DNA of 50,515 bases from Hydrogenophilales bacterium 16-64-40 (GCA_002256995.1 NCGX01000026.1:1-50515); one strand, 5' to 3'. Counted from the stretch's first letter, positions 39,375-48,419 are shown. The notes: generated from the sequence alone by a model not told the origin. Translations and numbers: made by a program.

Positions 39375-41057
39375 ATGTGGACCGATTCAGGCGTGAACCC
39401 GGCTTCGGCGCGCACCGGCGATACGTTCATCGATTACAGTGCATTGCGCGCGCTGGTGGTGGAGGATTACCCCGGCATGCGCAATGCGCTGCGGCTTTCG
39501 CTCACCAACCTCGGGATCACCCGGGTGCAATTGGCCGCCAACGCTGCCGAAGCCCTATTTCAGGTCAAGCAGAAGCCCTACGACTTCATCCTGTGCGACT
39601 TCAATCTGGGCGACGGCCGCGACGGCCAGCAGCTGCTGGAGGAATTGCGCCACAGCCACCTGATTTCGCTCGAAACCGTGTTCATGATGGTCACGGCCGA
39701 GTCCTATTACGAGAAGGTGGTCGCGACGGCCGAGCTGGCGCCGGACGACTACATGATCAAGCCGTTCAGCCCCGAGGTCCTGCGCAGACGGCTCGAAAGC
39801 ATCCTGCTGCGCAAGCGGGCGTTTAGCGACGTCTATCGGCATTTTCACGCCCATGAACTGAGCGCCGCCGTTGCCTCCTGCGACACCCTGATCCAGGACA
39901 AGCCGAAATATGTGGTGGATGCCCTGCGCTTTAAGGGCGAGCTGCTCGTGACCTTGGGCCGGCCCGAGGAAGCGGAAGCGCTGTACCAGCAGGTGATTGC
40001 GATGCGTGCCATTCCTTGGGCGCGCCTGGGGCTTGCCCGCGCGCTGCACCTGCAAGCCAAGGACGAAGCCGCCGAGGCGGTGCTGCGTGACGTGATGGAA
40101 CAGGCCCCTGAAATGGTCGCTGCATACGACCTGCTGTCCGATGTCTGCCTGGCCAGGCAGGATACGAAAGCTGCCCAGGAAGCGCTCGAACAGGGCGTCG
40201 CCATTTCCGCAAGGACGGTTCGCCGGCAACAAAAACTGGGGGAAATCGCCCACACCAACGGCGATCTGGACACCGCCCGCAGCGCCTTTGCCAATGTGCT
40301 GGAAAAGGGGCTGCATTCTGTTTTTGTCACCCCCAGTGACTTCGGCAACCTGTGCCGGGTGCAGTTGGAGCAGGGCGATGTGCAGGGCGCCGCCGCCACC
40401 CTGAAGAAGAACAAAACCACCCTGCAGGCCAGTCCCGAAGGGCAACTGGTGATGGCGGTCACGCAGGGGATGGTGCAGATCAGGAACGGCAACCTGAAGG
40501 ACGCCGCAAAAGCCGTGGAAGAGGCCATGGCACTGCGTGCCGGCGGAACGTGCGGCGATGCCGGTTTGCTGCTGGATATGGCCGGCGCCTGCATGGCCAG
40601 CGGCCGCCACGACGAGGCCGACGGCATCGTCGCCGAGGTGGCGCGCAACGCGCACGACAGCGAGGCCCTGCTGGCCCGGGCCCGAAAACTCTACGATGAC
40701 GCCGGGCGAAGCGAAGCCGGCGCCGCCGTGCTTGCCGTGGCGACCGCCGACGTGCGCAAGCTCAACAACGAGGGCGTGGTGCTGGCGCACCGGGGCGATT
40801 TCCGCACCGCGGTCGACAAGTTGCTGAGAGCGTGCGCCGAAGCGCCCCACAACCCGCGCATCATGATGAACGCCGTATGGGTCATGCTGAAATTCATCGA
40901 CCAGGCCGGCATGGACGAACAGATGATCGAGATTGCCAGACGCCATCTGGATGAAGCGGAACGCCAGGCCCCAGGCCACGCGCGCATCGCAGGCCTGCGC
41001 CTGCACCTTAAAAACGTGGAAAGCAAGTTCGGCATCCAGCGGAAAGCCCCTGCATGA
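39375..41057 (+). CDS. Response regulator with a TPR-repeat output region
   Basis: The 560-residue product has an N-terminal receiver domain (about 24-140) with acidic pair E30/D31, phospho-acceptor D75 in LCDFNLGDG, Thr in MMVTAES and K129 in MIKPFSPE. The remainder (about 145-545) is alpha-helical and TPR-like, with motifs such as ALRFKGELLVTLGRPEEAEALY and LGEIAHTNGDLDTARSAF. No DNA-binding or enzymatic domain is present, so output is probably by protein contact. A weak AGGGG site precedes the ATG by about 10 bases. The kinase gene downstream overlaps it by 4 bases. Confidence 0.85.
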   Translation: MWTDSGVNPASARTGDTFIDYSALRALVVEDYPGMRNALRLSLTNLGITRVQLAANAAEALFQVKQKPYDFILCDFNLGDGRDGQQLLEELRHSHLISLETVFMMVTAESYYEKVVATAELAPDDYMIKPFSPEVLRRRLESILLRKRAFSDVYRHFHAHELSAAVASCDTLIQDKPKYVVDALRFKGELLVTLGRPEEAEALYQQVIAMRAIPWARLGLARALHLQAKDEAAEAVLRDVMEQAPEMVAAYDLLSDVCLARQDTKAAQEALEQGVAISARTVRRQQKLGEIAHTNGDLDTARSAFANVLEKGLHSVFVTPSDFGNLCRVQLEQGDVQGAAATLKKNKTTLQASPEGQLVMAVTQGMVQIRNGNLKDAAKAVEEAMALRAGGTCGDAGLLLDMAGACMASGRHDEADGIVAEVARNAHDSEALLARARKLYDDAGRSEAGAAVLAVATADVRKLNNEGVVLAHRGDFRTAVDKLLRACAEAPHNPRIMMNAVWVMLKFIDQAGMDEQMIEIARRHLDEAERQAPGHARIAGLRLHLKNVESKFGIQRKAPA

Positions 41058-41707
41058 AATTCAACGGCACCGACCAGTATGCCGCGCTGATCCACGAGCT
41101 GAAGAACGATCTCGGCCTGTTGTCGCTGACCCTCGACGGCATCCCCCAGCAGCGCGAGCGCGAGCACGATGCCACGGTCGACGCGGCACGGCTGCTGTGC
41201 CAGAGCGTGGTCGACCGGCTGCAGCAGTCGCTGTTGATCTACAAGGCGGTCGACCAGCCGATCCGTCCGGCCATCGATGCCTGGTCGCCGCAGGATGCGG
41301 TGCACGAAATGCGGGACCGGGCGGCGGCGCTCGCGCGCGGCCGCATCCGCGTCGAGGCCGTGCTGGCGCTGGATGTGCCGGAAATCTGGTTCTTCGATCG
41401 CGATCTGGTTGAAATGGCCCTGATCAACGCCATCCACAATTCGCTTGCCCACGCGCGTTCGACGCTCAGTATCGAAGCGAGCATGACGGAAGGCTGCCTC
41501 GCCCTGACGGTACGCGACGACTCGGCCGGCTATCCGCAACACATCCTGGCCGGCGGGGCCGCAAATGCTGCCTTTCAGGCAACGGGAACCGGCCTCGGCC
41601 TGCAGTTTTCAAGGCTGATCGCGCAAAGCCACGACAATCAGGGGCGCCGGGGCGAACTGCGCTTGCACAACGATCAGGGCGCGGTGTTCTGCCTGCTGCT
41701 GCCCTGA
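41054..41707 (+). CDS. Minimal histidine kinase-like protein
   Basis: The 217-residue product is a compact kinase without any sensor domain. It has an H-box-like segment LIHELKNDLGLL with His14, a helical region, an N-box LINAIHNSLAHA and a G-box GTGLGLQFS. The D-box region (VRDDSAGYP) is recognisable. No membrane helix is present, so it is cytoplasmic. The ATGA overlap with the response regulator upstream indicates a cognate pair. It may phosphorylate the receiver, or act as a phosphatase or scaffold; the direction cannot be read from the sequence. Confidence 0.75.
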   Translation: MKFNGTDQYAALIHELKNDLGLLSLTLDGIPQQREREHDATVDAARLLCQSVVDRLQQSLLIYKAVDQPIRPAIDAWSPQDAVHEMRDRAAALARGRIRVEAVLALDVPEIWFFDRDLVEMALINAIHNSLAHARSTLSIEASMTEGCLALTVRDDSAGYPQHILAGGAANAAFQATGTGLGLQFSRLIAQSHDNQGRRGELRLHNDQGAVFCLLLP

Positions 41708-41730
41708 TAACCCGCGCGGATTTCGCCCGT

Positions 41731-42075
41731 CTATTCCGCCAGCAGCGTCACCGTGGCAGCGGCCGTCGCCGAGTCGATGTCGAACTGCACCACGCAGTAT
41801 TCGTTCAATTCGTCGATTGGCGTCGGATCGTCCGCGCAGCTGCAGCCAGCGATGATTCCCGTATAGAAAATCCCCGCCTTCACCCGCAGCAGGCCGGCGC
41901 CTTCGCTGGCGCTGATGAGCATTGCCTGGAACGGCCGCTCCGTGACGTGGCTGCTGCGGGCCAGGCCCTGCTGCAGCGGCAGCTCGGCGGCGTCCAGTTG
42001 CGCGACTTCCTGGCTGAAGACATCCTTGAAGGCGGCCGTTCCCCAGGCGTTCAGTGATTTGGGCAATCGGATCAT
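41731..42075 (-). CDS. Conserved-looking hypothetical protein
   Basis: The 114-residue product is acidic and soluble, with no signal peptide. It contains a short cysteine motif CSCADDPTPIDE at about residues 79-90, followed by NEYCVVQFDID. I do not recognise the family. The Cys-rich segment with an adjacent Asp/Glu cluster could bind a metal, but that is speculation. Its start overlaps the methyltransferase stop by 4 bases, so it is the last gene of a minus-strand operon. Confidence 0.65.
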   Translation of the reverse strand: MIRLPKSLNAWGTAAFKDVFSQEVAQLDAAELPLQQGLARSSHVTERPFQAMLISASEGAGLLRVKAGIFYTGIIAGCSCADDPTPIDELNEYCVVQFDIDSATAAATVTLLAE

Positions 42076-42737
42076 GGGCGGTCGTCTCGCGTGTGGGTGT
42101 GAGGCAGGCGCGTCGATGCCGCCACCGCTTGGCCCCAGTAGTTGAAGGTCAGCGGCCGCGGCCCGGGCAGATATCGCGTCTGCAGGGCATCGCAGCGGAA
42201 GCCGGCCACCGCCAGCAGCGCCGGAATGTCGCGGTCGAGATGGCAGCCGCCGGCGATCTTCTGCCAGTGCGGCGTCAGCCTGGCCTGCCAGCGCCGCACG
42301 CTGGCGTCGGGCGCGCGGCCGTGCTCGCAGAACAGCAGCTTGCCGCCCGGCGCGAGCACGCGGCGCATTTCCCTCAGCGCCGCGACCGGATCAGGAATCG
42401 TGCAAAGCGTGTAGGTGGTGACGACGGTGTCGATGCTGGCGTCCTCCAGCGGCAGCGTCTCGGCCGAAATGCCGACCAGTTCGACCTCGAGCCCCGCCAG
42501 GGCGATGCGCTTCGCCGCCAGCCGGTGCATCTGCAGCGCGGGATCCACGCCGATGATGTAGCGGACCCGTGACGGGTCGTAGAACGGCATGTTGAGGCCG
42601 GTCCCGATGCCCACCTCGAGCACGCGGCCGTGCGCCAGCGGCACGATCATCTCGCGCTGGCGGCGGACCGGCTGCATGCCGCAGGCGAAGTCCACGAGGT
42701 GCGGCAGCAGGTGACGGTCGTACCAGCTAGCGTTCAT
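42072..42737 (-). CDS. Class I SAM-dependent methyltransferase
   Basis: The 221-residue product has the Rossmann-type methyltransferase motif I VLEVGIGTGLNMPFY, an acidic end of strand 2 (IGVDPALQM), motif SAETLPLEDASIDTVV and TYTLCTIPDPVAALREMRRVL followed by APGGKLLFCEHG. This is the type-11/UbiE-like pattern; phospholipid or small-molecule methylation is possible, but no substrate can be named. It is preceded by a possible 29-codon upstream reading frame whose stop overlaps the region just before its start. Confidence 0.85.
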   Translation of the reverse strand: MNASWYDRHLLPHLVDFACGMQPVRRQREMIVPLAHGRVLEVGIGTGLNMPFYDPSRVRYIIGVDPALQMHRLAAKRIALAGLEVELVGISAETLPLEDASIDTVVTTYTLCTIPDPVAALREMRRVLAPGGKLLFCEHGRAPDASVRRWQARLTPHWQKIAGGCHLDRDIPALLAVAGFRCDALQTRYLPGPRPLTFNYWGQAVAASTRLPHTHTRDDRP

Positions 42738-42816
42738 GCGGGCAGTCGGCCGGCCGCGGCTCAGACATGGGGAAAGCCAGGGTTGTGAGGGTGATGAGGC
42801 TGATGCGGGGTCCCAT
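42727..42816 (-). CDS. Possible 29-residue leader peptide upstream of the methyltransferase
   Basis: A short frame starts with ATG at 42816 and ends with TAG at 42727, overlapping the first codons of the methyltransferase gene. It has a well-placed GGAG site 7 bases upstream, within the end of the hydrolase gene. The peptide begins MGPRISLITLTTLAFP and has no recognisable family. It may serve only to couple translation from the hydrolase gene to the methyltransferase gene, or may not be made at all. Confidence 0.3.
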   Translation of the reverse strand: MGPRISLITLTTLAFPMSEPRPADCPHER

Positions 42817-42820
42817 GGCT

Positions 42821-43471
42821 TTACTCCTCGTCAAGCGATCCGCCCGCCCGGGGGGCCGCTTCTAGCGTTTCGATGAACCGGGTCATGTCAGCGTAGACCG
42901 GCTTCGAGTTCATGATGAAGGCGTGAAGGGCCGGCACCTCGACGGTCAGCGCTTGATGGCGGCCGGTGGCTTCCGACACGGCGAGGATGCCGTCGTTGGC
43001 TTCCATGCCGAACGGCAGCCAGGATGCGCGCGGCCCGCCGACCCCGGCATAGATCCGGGTGGGAACCGCCGGCATCGGCAAGCGCCGCATGAACGACTCG
43101 TCCGCCAGCAATTGGCCCATCTCGCCCATCAATAACCGGTATAGCCGGCAGCGGGAAAAATGCCGGGCGGCCCTGCAGGCGAGCATCGGCGGCGCCAGGA
43201 AAATGCAGGCGGCGGGCGGGCGGTGTTGCAGATGGGCGAGCGCGGTCCGGATGATCACCGTCCCGAGCGAATGCCCCACCAACGCGTAATGCCGGGTGTC
43301 CACCCGCCGCTCGATCCGCTTCACCAGGCGGGCGGTCGCGCCCTGCAGGGTTTCAAACGTGGAGGAGTAGCCAAACAGGACCGCATGGTGGCCGGCCTGC
43401 CGCAACCGCCGGCGCAGCCGCATCATGGAGAGCGGCGTTCTGCCCATGCCATGAACCAGCACCACGTCCAT
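42821..43471 (-). CDS. Alpha/beta hydrolase (lipase/esterase-like)
   Basis: The 216-residue product has the fold's opening VVLVHGMGRTP (oxyanion hole HG), the nucleophile elbow VGHSLGTV with Ser near residue 68, an Asp candidate in the late strand region (ANDGILAVSEA) and a C-terminal His in ALHAFIMNS. No signal peptide is present. The arrangement resembles PGAP1-like or EstA-type hydrolases. It lies between the macrodomain gene (6 bases) and the methyltransferase, all on the minus strand. Substrate is unknown. Confidence 0.82.
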   Translation of the reverse strand: MDVVLVHGMGRTPLSMMRLRRRLRQAGHHAVLFGYSSTFETLQGATARLVKRIERRVDTRHYALVGHSLGTVIIRTALAHLQHRPPAACIFLAPPMLACRAARHFSRCRLYRLLMGEMGQLLADESFMRRLPMPAVPTRIYAGVGGPRASWLPFGMEANDGILAVSEATGRHQALTVEVPALHAFIMNSKPVYADMTRFIETLEAAPRAGGSLDEE

Positions 43472-43477
43472 GCGCGG

Positions 43478-43996
43478 TCAGTTCGCCGCGTCGGCAAGCA
43501 GCGCCTGGTAGACAGCGAGGTCGGCCGCCGAATGGCAGCAGAAGATCACTTCCCGGATGGCCGGGAACGCGGGGATGGCGGCGCGCACCGTCGCGACGGC
43601 GACCCTGGCGGCACGCTCGACGGGATAGCCGTAAACTCCGGTGCTGATGCCCGGGAACGCCAGGCTGTGAATGCCATTCTGCGCGGCTACCTCGATGCAG
43701 CGCCGATAGCAGGACGCGAGCAGTTCAGGCTCACCCCGGTTGCCGCCGTGCCAGACCGGGCCGACCGTGTGGATGACGAATCGGGCAGGAAGCCGGTAGC
43801 CTTGGGTGGGTTTTGCGTCGCCGGTCTTGCAGCCGCCAAGGCTGCGGCACTCGTCCAGCAGGTCGGGACCGGCGGCGCGATGAATCGCGCCGTCTACGCC
43901 ACCGCCGCCGAGCAGCGACGAATTGGCGGCATTGACGATGGCATCGACTGCCAGGGAGGTAATGTCGGCCTGAACGACACGCAGGACAGCGGGCAT
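43478..43996 (-). CDS. Macrodomain protein, predicted O-acetyl-ADP-ribose deacetylase
   Basis: Macrodomains bind ADP-ribose; the MacroD-type branch removes acetyl from O-acetyl-ADP-ribose or ADP-ribose from proteins. The 172-residue product has the family signatures: [22 protein letters not shown], abbreviated here as NAANS and [10 protein letters not shown], then [18 protein letters not shown] and [12 protein letters not shown]. It is a stand-alone domain. It is the first gene of a four-gene minus-strand cluster with the hydrolase, methyltransferase and hypothetical protein. Confidence 0.93.
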   Translation of the reverse strand: MPAVLRVVQADITSLAVDAIVNAANSSLLGGGGVDGAIHRAAGPDLLDECRSLGGCKTGDAKPTQGYRLPARFVIHTVGPVWHGGNRGEPELLASCYRRCIEVAAQNGIHSLAFPGISTGVYGYPVERAARVAVATVRAAIPAFPAIREVIFCCHSAADLAVYQALLADAAN

Positions 43997-44109
43997 ATTG
44001 GAATCGGGCGCTGCAGTGGTTTGTCCCGGGGCAGCATGAATGCTTTCAGGGCGCCAGGGAATCGCGACGCGTGAGCCGCATCGCAGGATGCCGTGAAGGC
44101 TCGGCAGGC

Positions 44110-44283
44110 TCAGTCGGCCGGTTTCTCGTCGTCGGTCGTCTGCGGTGGAACCTCTTGCAGCTCATCATCCTGAGGCGGATTCTCGCTTGTGCCTTCGGTT
44201 TTCCGCCGCAGCTTGTCTTCCTTCTTCTGCTTCTTGGCGAGGTCGCGCTGACGTTTCGCAAACGAATAATTGGGTTTGGCCAT
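44110..44283 (-). CDS. Small basic/acidic conserved protein (57 residues)
   Basis: A 57-residue product starts at 44283 and stops at 44110. Its N-terminal half is very basic ([20 protein letters not shown]) and the C-terminal half acidic and Pro/Gln-rich, ending in DDEKPAD. The [12 protein letters not shown] opening is, as I recall it, common among short uncharacterised betaproteobacterial proteins. The Lys/Arg helix suggests nucleic-acid or ribosome binding, which is an inference. A different frame on the same strand (44046-44261) is longer but Arg-rich and not protein-like. Confidence 0.75.
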   Translation of the reverse strand: MAKPNYSFAKRQRDLAKKQKKEDKLRRKTEGTSENPPQDDELQEVPPQTTDDEKPAD

Positions 44284-44552
44284 GTGACGTCTCTTCTACT
44301 GGTTTCAAATTAAGTTAATAGAGTAAGGCATTTACCCGTCGATTGTCTTCAGCAGTTCGCACGAATCGGCTAGACGGTTCGATCGTCGGCATAAAAACGA
44401 GCAGCGGAGCGAATTGCAGCAGAGGATGCGGCCAGAGTTGCAGGCGTCTGAGATCTGATGAAGAATCCGGATGACTGCTTGGCAGTTACCGTGCCGGCAA
44501 CGTCCCCTTCTTGCAACCGGGGAAAATGCAGGCCGCCAATGAGGGTAAGGGC

Positions 44553-46952
44553 ATGAATACCAGTGAAGCCGGGGAACATCTGCTGAACGAGGATGCGGGG
44601 GAGCGTCTGCCGGGGTGCTCCCGGCCGGACACCGTCACGCCCTCCGTGCACACGACCGCGCACCTGCAGGAAGCGCTGCTTCAGGCGCAATTGGCGCTGA
44701 CGGAATCGCGCGAAAAAGAGCAGCCCCTGGCCGGGCTGATCGAATCGGCCATGGACGCCATCATCAGCGTGGACGAGCGCCAGCGCATCGTGCTGTTCAA
44801 CCCGAGAGCCGAGCGGATGTTCGGCCTGCCGGTCGCCGACGCCCTGGGCCAGCCGCTCGATGTGTTGCTGCCGGAAGCGTCCCGCCAGAAACATGCGGAA
44901 CATATCCGTACCTTCGCCCGGACCGGGGTGAGCAACCGTTACCCGATGGGTCGTCCGGGCTGCGCCCATGGCCGGCGGGCCAATGGTGAACTCTTCCCGG
45001 TCGAGGTATCGATCTCCCAGATCAATGTGCAGGGCCGCCGACTATTCACTGCCATCCTGCGCGACGTCAGCCAGCGCATGCATGACGAACAGGCCTTGCG
45101 CGAGAACGAGGAACGCCTGGCGCTGTTTGCCGCCACCACCTTCGAAGGCATTGTCATCAGCAAGCGCGGCCGCATCCTGGACTGCAATGAACAATTCGCG
45201 CGCATGCTGGGCTATACGGTCAAGGAACTGACCGGCCGGCTCATCGACGACCTGATCGTGCCCGAGGACCGTGAACGCATTGCGGAAAACATCCGGCTCG
45301 GTCGCGAAAGCACCGTTGAGCACGCGATGCTGCGCAAGGACGGCCGCCGCATCCTCGTCGAGGCCCACGGCAAGACGACCCCGGCCGGCGCACCCGCTGG
45401 CCGCCGCTTTACGGCAGTGCGCGACATCACCGGACGCAAGCAGATCGAGCAGGCATTGCGCGACAGCCAGGCGGACCTGAGCCATGCCCAGTCCGTAGCC
45501 CGGATTGGCAACTGGCGGATCAACATTCAACGCAATGAATTGCACTGGTCGGATGAGAACCACCGCATCTATGGCATCCCCCAAGGCCCCCCGCTGGCTT
45601 ATGAAACATTCCTCGCGACCGTGCATCCGGATGACCGAGCCTATGTGGACACGATGTGGCAGGCTTGTTTGCAGGGCAAGCCCTATGACATCGAGCACCG
45701 GTTGGTTGTGGACGGCCAGGTGAAATGGGTGCGGCAGAAGGCCGAACTGGAATTCGACGAGCAAGGGCAGCTGCTGGGTGGCTTCGGTACCAGCCAGGAC
45801 ATTACCGGCCTCAAACAGGCCGAACTGGAATTGCTGGAAGCCAACCGGCGCAAGGACGAGTTCCTCGCCATGCTTGCCCACGAGCTGCGCAACCCACTGA
45901 CCCCGATCCGCAACGCCGCGCATGTGCTGGGGCGTCTGGAGCCACAAGTGCCCCAGGTGCAGTGGGCGCAGCAGATCATCGAACGACAGGTGGGCCACCT
46001 GACCCGTCTGGTGGATGACCTGCTGGACGTCTCGCGCATTGTTCGCGGCAAGGTGGCGCTCAAGGTGGCCCGTGTCGAAGTGGCCGCGGTGGTGAACCAG
46101 GCCCTCGACATGGCCCGCCCCTTGATCGATGCCATGGGACACCGGGTTGCGGTGCGGCTGCCCGAGCAGGCGGTCTATCTGGAAGGCGACCCGGTGCGGC
46201 TCGCCCAGGTGCTGCTCAACCTGCTGGACAATGCCGCCAAGTACACGCCGACAGGCGGAAAAATCCAGATTGACGTCGGTGTTGTCGGGCCGGTCATCGA
46301 GATCAAAGTGTGCGACAACGGCATGGGCATTCCGGCCGAACTGCTGCCGCAAGTATTCGATTTGTTCAAGCAGGGCGAGCGCACCCTGGATCGCAGCCAG
46401 GGTGGACTGGGGATCGGCCTGACCCTGGTCAAAGAGCTGGTGGAGATGCACGGCGGGCTGCTGGAGGCGCTCAGCACAGGGGTGGGGCAGGGATCGACCT
46501 TCACCATCTGGCTGCCCGCCCTGTGCGATACCCCCCTCATGGTCGACCAGGAAGCGCCGGCTGCCAGCCCTGCCGCGTCGCAATGCCGGGTGCTGGTGGT
46601 GGACGACGACGACGCCGTGGCCGACAGCATGAGCATGTTGCTGCAGATCAACGGCCATGACGTCAGGGTGGCCGCCAGCGGCGAGGCGGCACTGGAAATC
46701 GCTTGCAGCTTCCAGCCCCAGGTTGCCCTGCTCGACATCGGGCTGCAGGGGATGGACGGTTACGAGGTGGCCCGGCAGTTGCGTGCTGAGCACGGAGACG
46801 ACATCCGCCTCATCGCCGTGACGGGCTACGGCGATGAGGAAGCCCGCAGCCGTTCCGTCGCCGCCGGCTTTGACCAGCATCTGGTCAAGCCGGTGCCGGC
46901 CGCCCGCATATTCGAGTTGCTGGCGGGAATCGGACACGGGCAGACTTCCTGA
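44553..46952 (+). CDS. PAS-domain hybrid sensor histidine kinase
   Basis: The 799-residue cytoplasmic protein has three PAS domains (about 65-180, 185-300, 310-430; the third ends in FGTSQDITGLKQAE), a HisKA domain with H443 in LAHELRNP, a HATPase domain (LLNLLDNAAKYTP, DNGMGIP, GGLGIGLTLVK) and a C-terminal receiver with D728 in LLDIGLQGMDG. It has no membrane segment, so it senses an internal signal such as redox state or a ligand. Start 44553 has GAGG 8 bases upstream; ATG 44526 and TTG 44511 are in frame. It lies alone; the next gene is aprM after a 265-base gap. Confidence 0.92.
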   Translation: MNTSEAGEHLLNEDAGERLPGCSRPDTVTPSVHTTAHLQEALLQAQLALTESREKEQPLAGLIESAMDAIISVDERQRIVLFNPRAERMFGLPVADALGQPLDVLLPEASRQKHAEHIRTFARTGVSNRYPMGRPGCAHGRRANGELFPVEVSISQINVQGRRLFTAILRDVSQRMHDEQALRENEERLALFAATTFEGIVISKRGRILDCNEQFARMLGYTVKELTGRLIDDLIVPEDRERIAENIRLGRESTVEHAMLRKDGRRILVEAHGKTTPAGAPAGRRFTAVRDITGRKQIEQALRDSQADLSHAQSVARIGNWRINIQRNELHWSDENHRIYGIPQGPPLAYETFLATVHPDDRAYVDTMWQACLQGKPYDIEHRLVVDGQVKWVRQKAELEFDEQGQLLGGFGTSQDITGLKQAELELLEANRRKDEFLAMLAHELRNPLTPIRNAAHVLGRLEPQVPQVQWAQQIIERQVGHLTRLVDDLLDVSRIVRGKVALKVARVEVAAVVNQALDMARPLIDAMGHRVAVRLPEQAVYLEGDPVRLAQVLLNLLDNAAKYTPTGGKIQIDVGVVGPVIEIKVCDNGMGIPAELLPQVFDLFKQGERTLDRSQGGLGIGLTLVKELVEMHGGLLEALSTGVGQGSTFTIWLPALCDTPLMVDQEAPAASPAASQCRVLVVDDDDAVADSMSMLLQINGHDVRVAASGEAALEIACSFQPQVALLDIGLQGMDGYEVARQLRAEHGDDIRLIAVTGYGDEEARSRSVAAGFDQHLVKPVPAARIFELLAGIGHGQTS

Positions 46953-47077
46953 CTGCCACAATGAAATTCAAGCAGTACTATTTCAATTAAATCATCTTAT
47001 TGCAGCGACAGGTTAAAGCTGAATCTCTTTGTTCCGCATTCGGCAGCCTCACAGGGCGGCCAGGTATTCGGGGAAAA

Positions 47078-47105
47078 TTGACATGACCTTGATAGGTGCT
47101 ATTTT
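47078..47105 (+). promoter_or_regulatory. Likely sigma-70 promoter of the aprMBA operon
   Basis: TTGACA (47078-47083) and TATTTT (47100-47105) are separated by 16 bases, in the gap before aprM. A leader of about 105 bases would follow, containing a 6-bp stem GCGTGG/CCACGC (47133-47155, 11-base loop) and then the GGGAGG ribosome site. The hairpin could influence translation of aprM, but no known riboswitch is recognised. Confidence 0.55.
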
Positions 47106-47217
47106 TGAAGCGGTCCACTTTCCTTGCGCTTGGCGTGGGGACAGACGCTCCACGCAATCCTAGCGACCGCAACATCCAACGCTTCATGCGGATGCCGGCT
47201 GGCATTGGGAGGTACAG

Positions 47218-47988
47218 ATGTTCACCACCAATCCGTTCGCCCCGTTAACCGATTTCGTCTCTCCTGGCCTGATACAGGGCTACATCGTTTTGATGGTGCT
47301 CGCGGTTGCCATCGGCACCGCGGTCGACCTGCTGCGCGACAAAAAACTCACCTTCTTCCTGCAGGAGCGGCAGCGGACCAAGGCCGCCGCCAAGCAGCCA
47401 CTCGGCGGCGCGGACATGGTCGCCATTGCAGCCCGGACACTCGCACACGACATCGCGACCTTCGGCGAATTCTGCAACCGGCAGCGCAGGATTTCGCATG
47501 CGCTGATGTTCTATGGTTTCGTGACCTATCTGGTCACCACCGTCGTGATGGTGTTCGTCTATCCGACCGCCACGCATCCGCCCGTGGTCCTGCCTGTCCT
47601 GTGGAACCTCGGCGCCCTGATGACGCTGGTCGGCGGCTACTGGTTTTTCTTCTTTCTCCGGGTGAACGTGGTGCATGACGGCCAGCCGCCCTGGCGGCTG
47701 GTGCGTGCCGACCTGTTCATCGTGACGCTGCTCGCCAGCCTCACCTTCGCACTGCTGTTCGAGTGGGTGGCGATGGCGGGCAACCCTGTGACGACGCGGG
47801 TATTCGCCGGCCTCTACCTCCTCTTCACGACGCTGCTGTTTGTTTCGGTCCCCTGGTCCAAGTTCGCCCACATGTTCTACAAGCCGGTCGTGGCCTTCCA
47901 GAAACGGGTGGAGGCGGCGGATGGGTCGTCCGACCTGCCGGCGCCCACAACAGCAGGAGGGGAACGATGCCCACCTTCACATACATGA
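47218..47988 (+). CDS. aprM: AprM, membrane subunit associated with APS reductase
   Basis: AprM is the membrane protein encoded with AprBA in some sulfur oxidisers and proposed to pass electrons from APS oxidation to the quinone pool. The 256-residue product has five hydrophobic segments (about 16-38, 97-119, 123-145, 161-182, 193-215). His residues in RISHALMFYGF and WSKFAHMFYKP sit at helix ends like haem b ligands of NarI/HdrE-type cytochromes. The start has GGGAGG 6 bases upstream. Its last 22 bases overlap aprB. Haem binding is an inference from the pattern. Confidence 0.88.
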   Translation: MFTTNPFAPLTDFVSPGLIQGYIVLMVLAVAIGTAVDLLRDKKLTFFLQERQRTKAAAKQPLGGADMVAIAARTLAHDIATFGEFCNRQRRISHALMFYGFVTYLVTTVVMVFVYPTATHPPVVLPVLWNLGALMTLVGGYWFFFFLRVNVVHDGQPPWRLVRADLFIVTLLASLTFALLFEWVAMAGNPVTTRVFAGLYLLFTTLLFVSVPWSKFAHMFYKPVVAFQKRVEAADGSSDLPAPTTAGGERCPPSHT

Positions 47989-48419
47989 CGCGTTGCGACG
48001 GCTGCGGACAGTGCGTGGACATCTGTCCGTCCGACATCATGCACATCGACCCGGTCTACCGCAGGTCGTACAACGTCGAGCCCAACTTCTGCTGGGAATG
48101 CTACTCGTGCGTGAAAGCGTGCCCGCAGCACGCGATCGACGTCCGCGGCTATGCCGATTTCGCCCCGCTCGGCCACAGTGTCCGGGTGCTGAGGGAGGAG
48201 GCGAACGGCACCATCTCCTGGAAGATCCGCTACCGCGACGGGCGCGAGAAGCTGTTCACCTTCCCGATCCGCACCACTCCCTGGGGTTCGATCAAGCCAC
48301 CGACTGATTACGCGGCGCCCGACGCCGCTGCCCTGGATTCGCCGCTGCTTGCGCACGAGCCCGCCGCGCTGATGGTGGCGGCGCTGCCCAGCCTGCCGCC
48401 CCGGCCGGAACAGGGATGA
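47967..48419 (+). CDS. aprB: APS reductase beta subunit, iron-sulfur protein
   Basis: AprB is the ferredoxin-like subunit of dissimilatory adenylylsulfate reductase. The 150-residue product carries two [4Fe-4S] sets: C10, C13, C16 and C20 (CDGCGQCVDICPSDI) and C42, C45, C48 and C52 (CWECYSCVKACP). A C-terminal tail extends around the alpha subunit, with the family motif FPIRTTPWGSI. An AGGAGG site precedes the ATG inside the end of aprM. aprA begins 4 bases after its stop. Confidence 0.96.
   Translation: MPTFTYMTRCDGCGQCVDICPSDIMHIDPVYRRSYNVEPNFCWECYSCVKACPQHAIDVRGYADFAPLGHSVRVLREEANGTISWKIRYRDGREKLFTFPIRTTPWGSIKPPTDYAAPDAAALDSPLLAHEPAALMVAALPSLPPRPEQG

Noticed and set aside
44046-44261. A 71-codon minus-strand frame
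   Set aside because: Its product is an Arg/Ser/Pro-rich shadow. The 57-codon frame at 44110-44283 has a coherent basic/acidic protein and a better start.
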